The notes beneath the pieces were generated by a model. That model was given only the letters and a program-made list of their open reading frames with translations. It was not told the DNA's origin and made no database searches. Positions 8,298 through 8,351 of a stretch of DNA of 8,351 nt are shown here, one piece after another (position 1 is the stretch's first letter; each line of letters begins with the position of its first letter). The translations under genes and the position numbers were made by a program. The DNA comes from Alphaproteobacteria bacterium (GTDB lineage Bacteria > Pseudomonadota > Alphaproteobacteria > UBA8366): contig JABJCS010000751.1 in NCBI GenBank assembly GCA_018665505.1, positions 1 to 8,351 on the forward strand, in the 5' to 3' direction.

Positions 8298-8351
8298 TTA
8301 TGCCCGAATCTGGTGTTTGAGCATTTGAGTTGAAGCGGCGTATCGGGTTGA
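8298..8351 (-). other. Open frame to the window edge, ending just before the propeller gene
   Basis: On the minus strand 17 codons (STRYAASTQMLKHQIRA) run from the right edge to a TAA at 8298-8300. They are in the same frame as the propeller ORF, whose GTG lies 6 bases beyond. This could be the C-terminus of an upstream gene, the 5' part of the propeller gene cut by a nonsense change, or a chance frame. Too short to assign. Confidence 0.3.

Overview
This window looks like chromosomal DNA from a proteobacterium, most likely an alphaproteobacterium. The reasons are the fairly GC-rich coding sequence, the divergent oxyR/katG pair, the uronate-dehydrogenase-like SDR and the alphaproteobacterial flavour of the small zinc-ribbon gene. 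The taxon is inferred from gene content and was not checked against a database. I saw no insertion sequence, CRISPR array, tRNA, rRNA or phage gene.

Left part (1-3503), peroxide defence. The minus strand carries the first 47 codons of a MOSC-domain (YcbX-like) protein, running off the left edge, preceded by a complete oxyR. Divergent from oxyR is a full-length bifunctional catalase-peroxidase, katG. Between oxyR and katG lies a near-consensus tetrameric OxyR operator with exact 7-7-7 spacing, starting only 6 bases upstream of the oxyR ATG. The OxyR protein keeps the peroxidatic Cys199 but has Tyr at 208, where E. coli has the resolving Cys. The katG gene ends at a strong, apparently bidirectional hairpin terminator.

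Middle part (3501-4882), minus-strand cluster. In transcription order it holds a cytidylate-kinase-like protein fused to a C-terminal BON domain, a 70-residue CxxC/CxxC zinc-ribbon protein, and a possible 47-residue ORF whose stop codon touches the shared terminator. A gene-poor, AT-rich stretch of about 450 bp (4883-5332) lies upstream.

Right part (5333-8351), metabolic or accessory genes. A uronate-dehydrogenase-like SDR (minus) is divergent from an alpha/beta-hydrolase (plus), with a palindromic operator-like element just upstream of the hydrolase. The hydrolase converges with a six-bladed beta-propeller protein of the arylsulfotransferase (ASST)-like type (minus). That ORF begins at a GTG just 6 bases after an in-frame TAA and has no signal peptide, so its 5' end is doubtful.

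The only clearly integrated functional unit is OxyR/KatG. The other genes look like independent short transcription units. I found no convincing new multi-gene defence or mobile system. The most unusual points are the one-Cys OxyR, the kinase-BON fusion and the doubtful start of the ASST-like gene.
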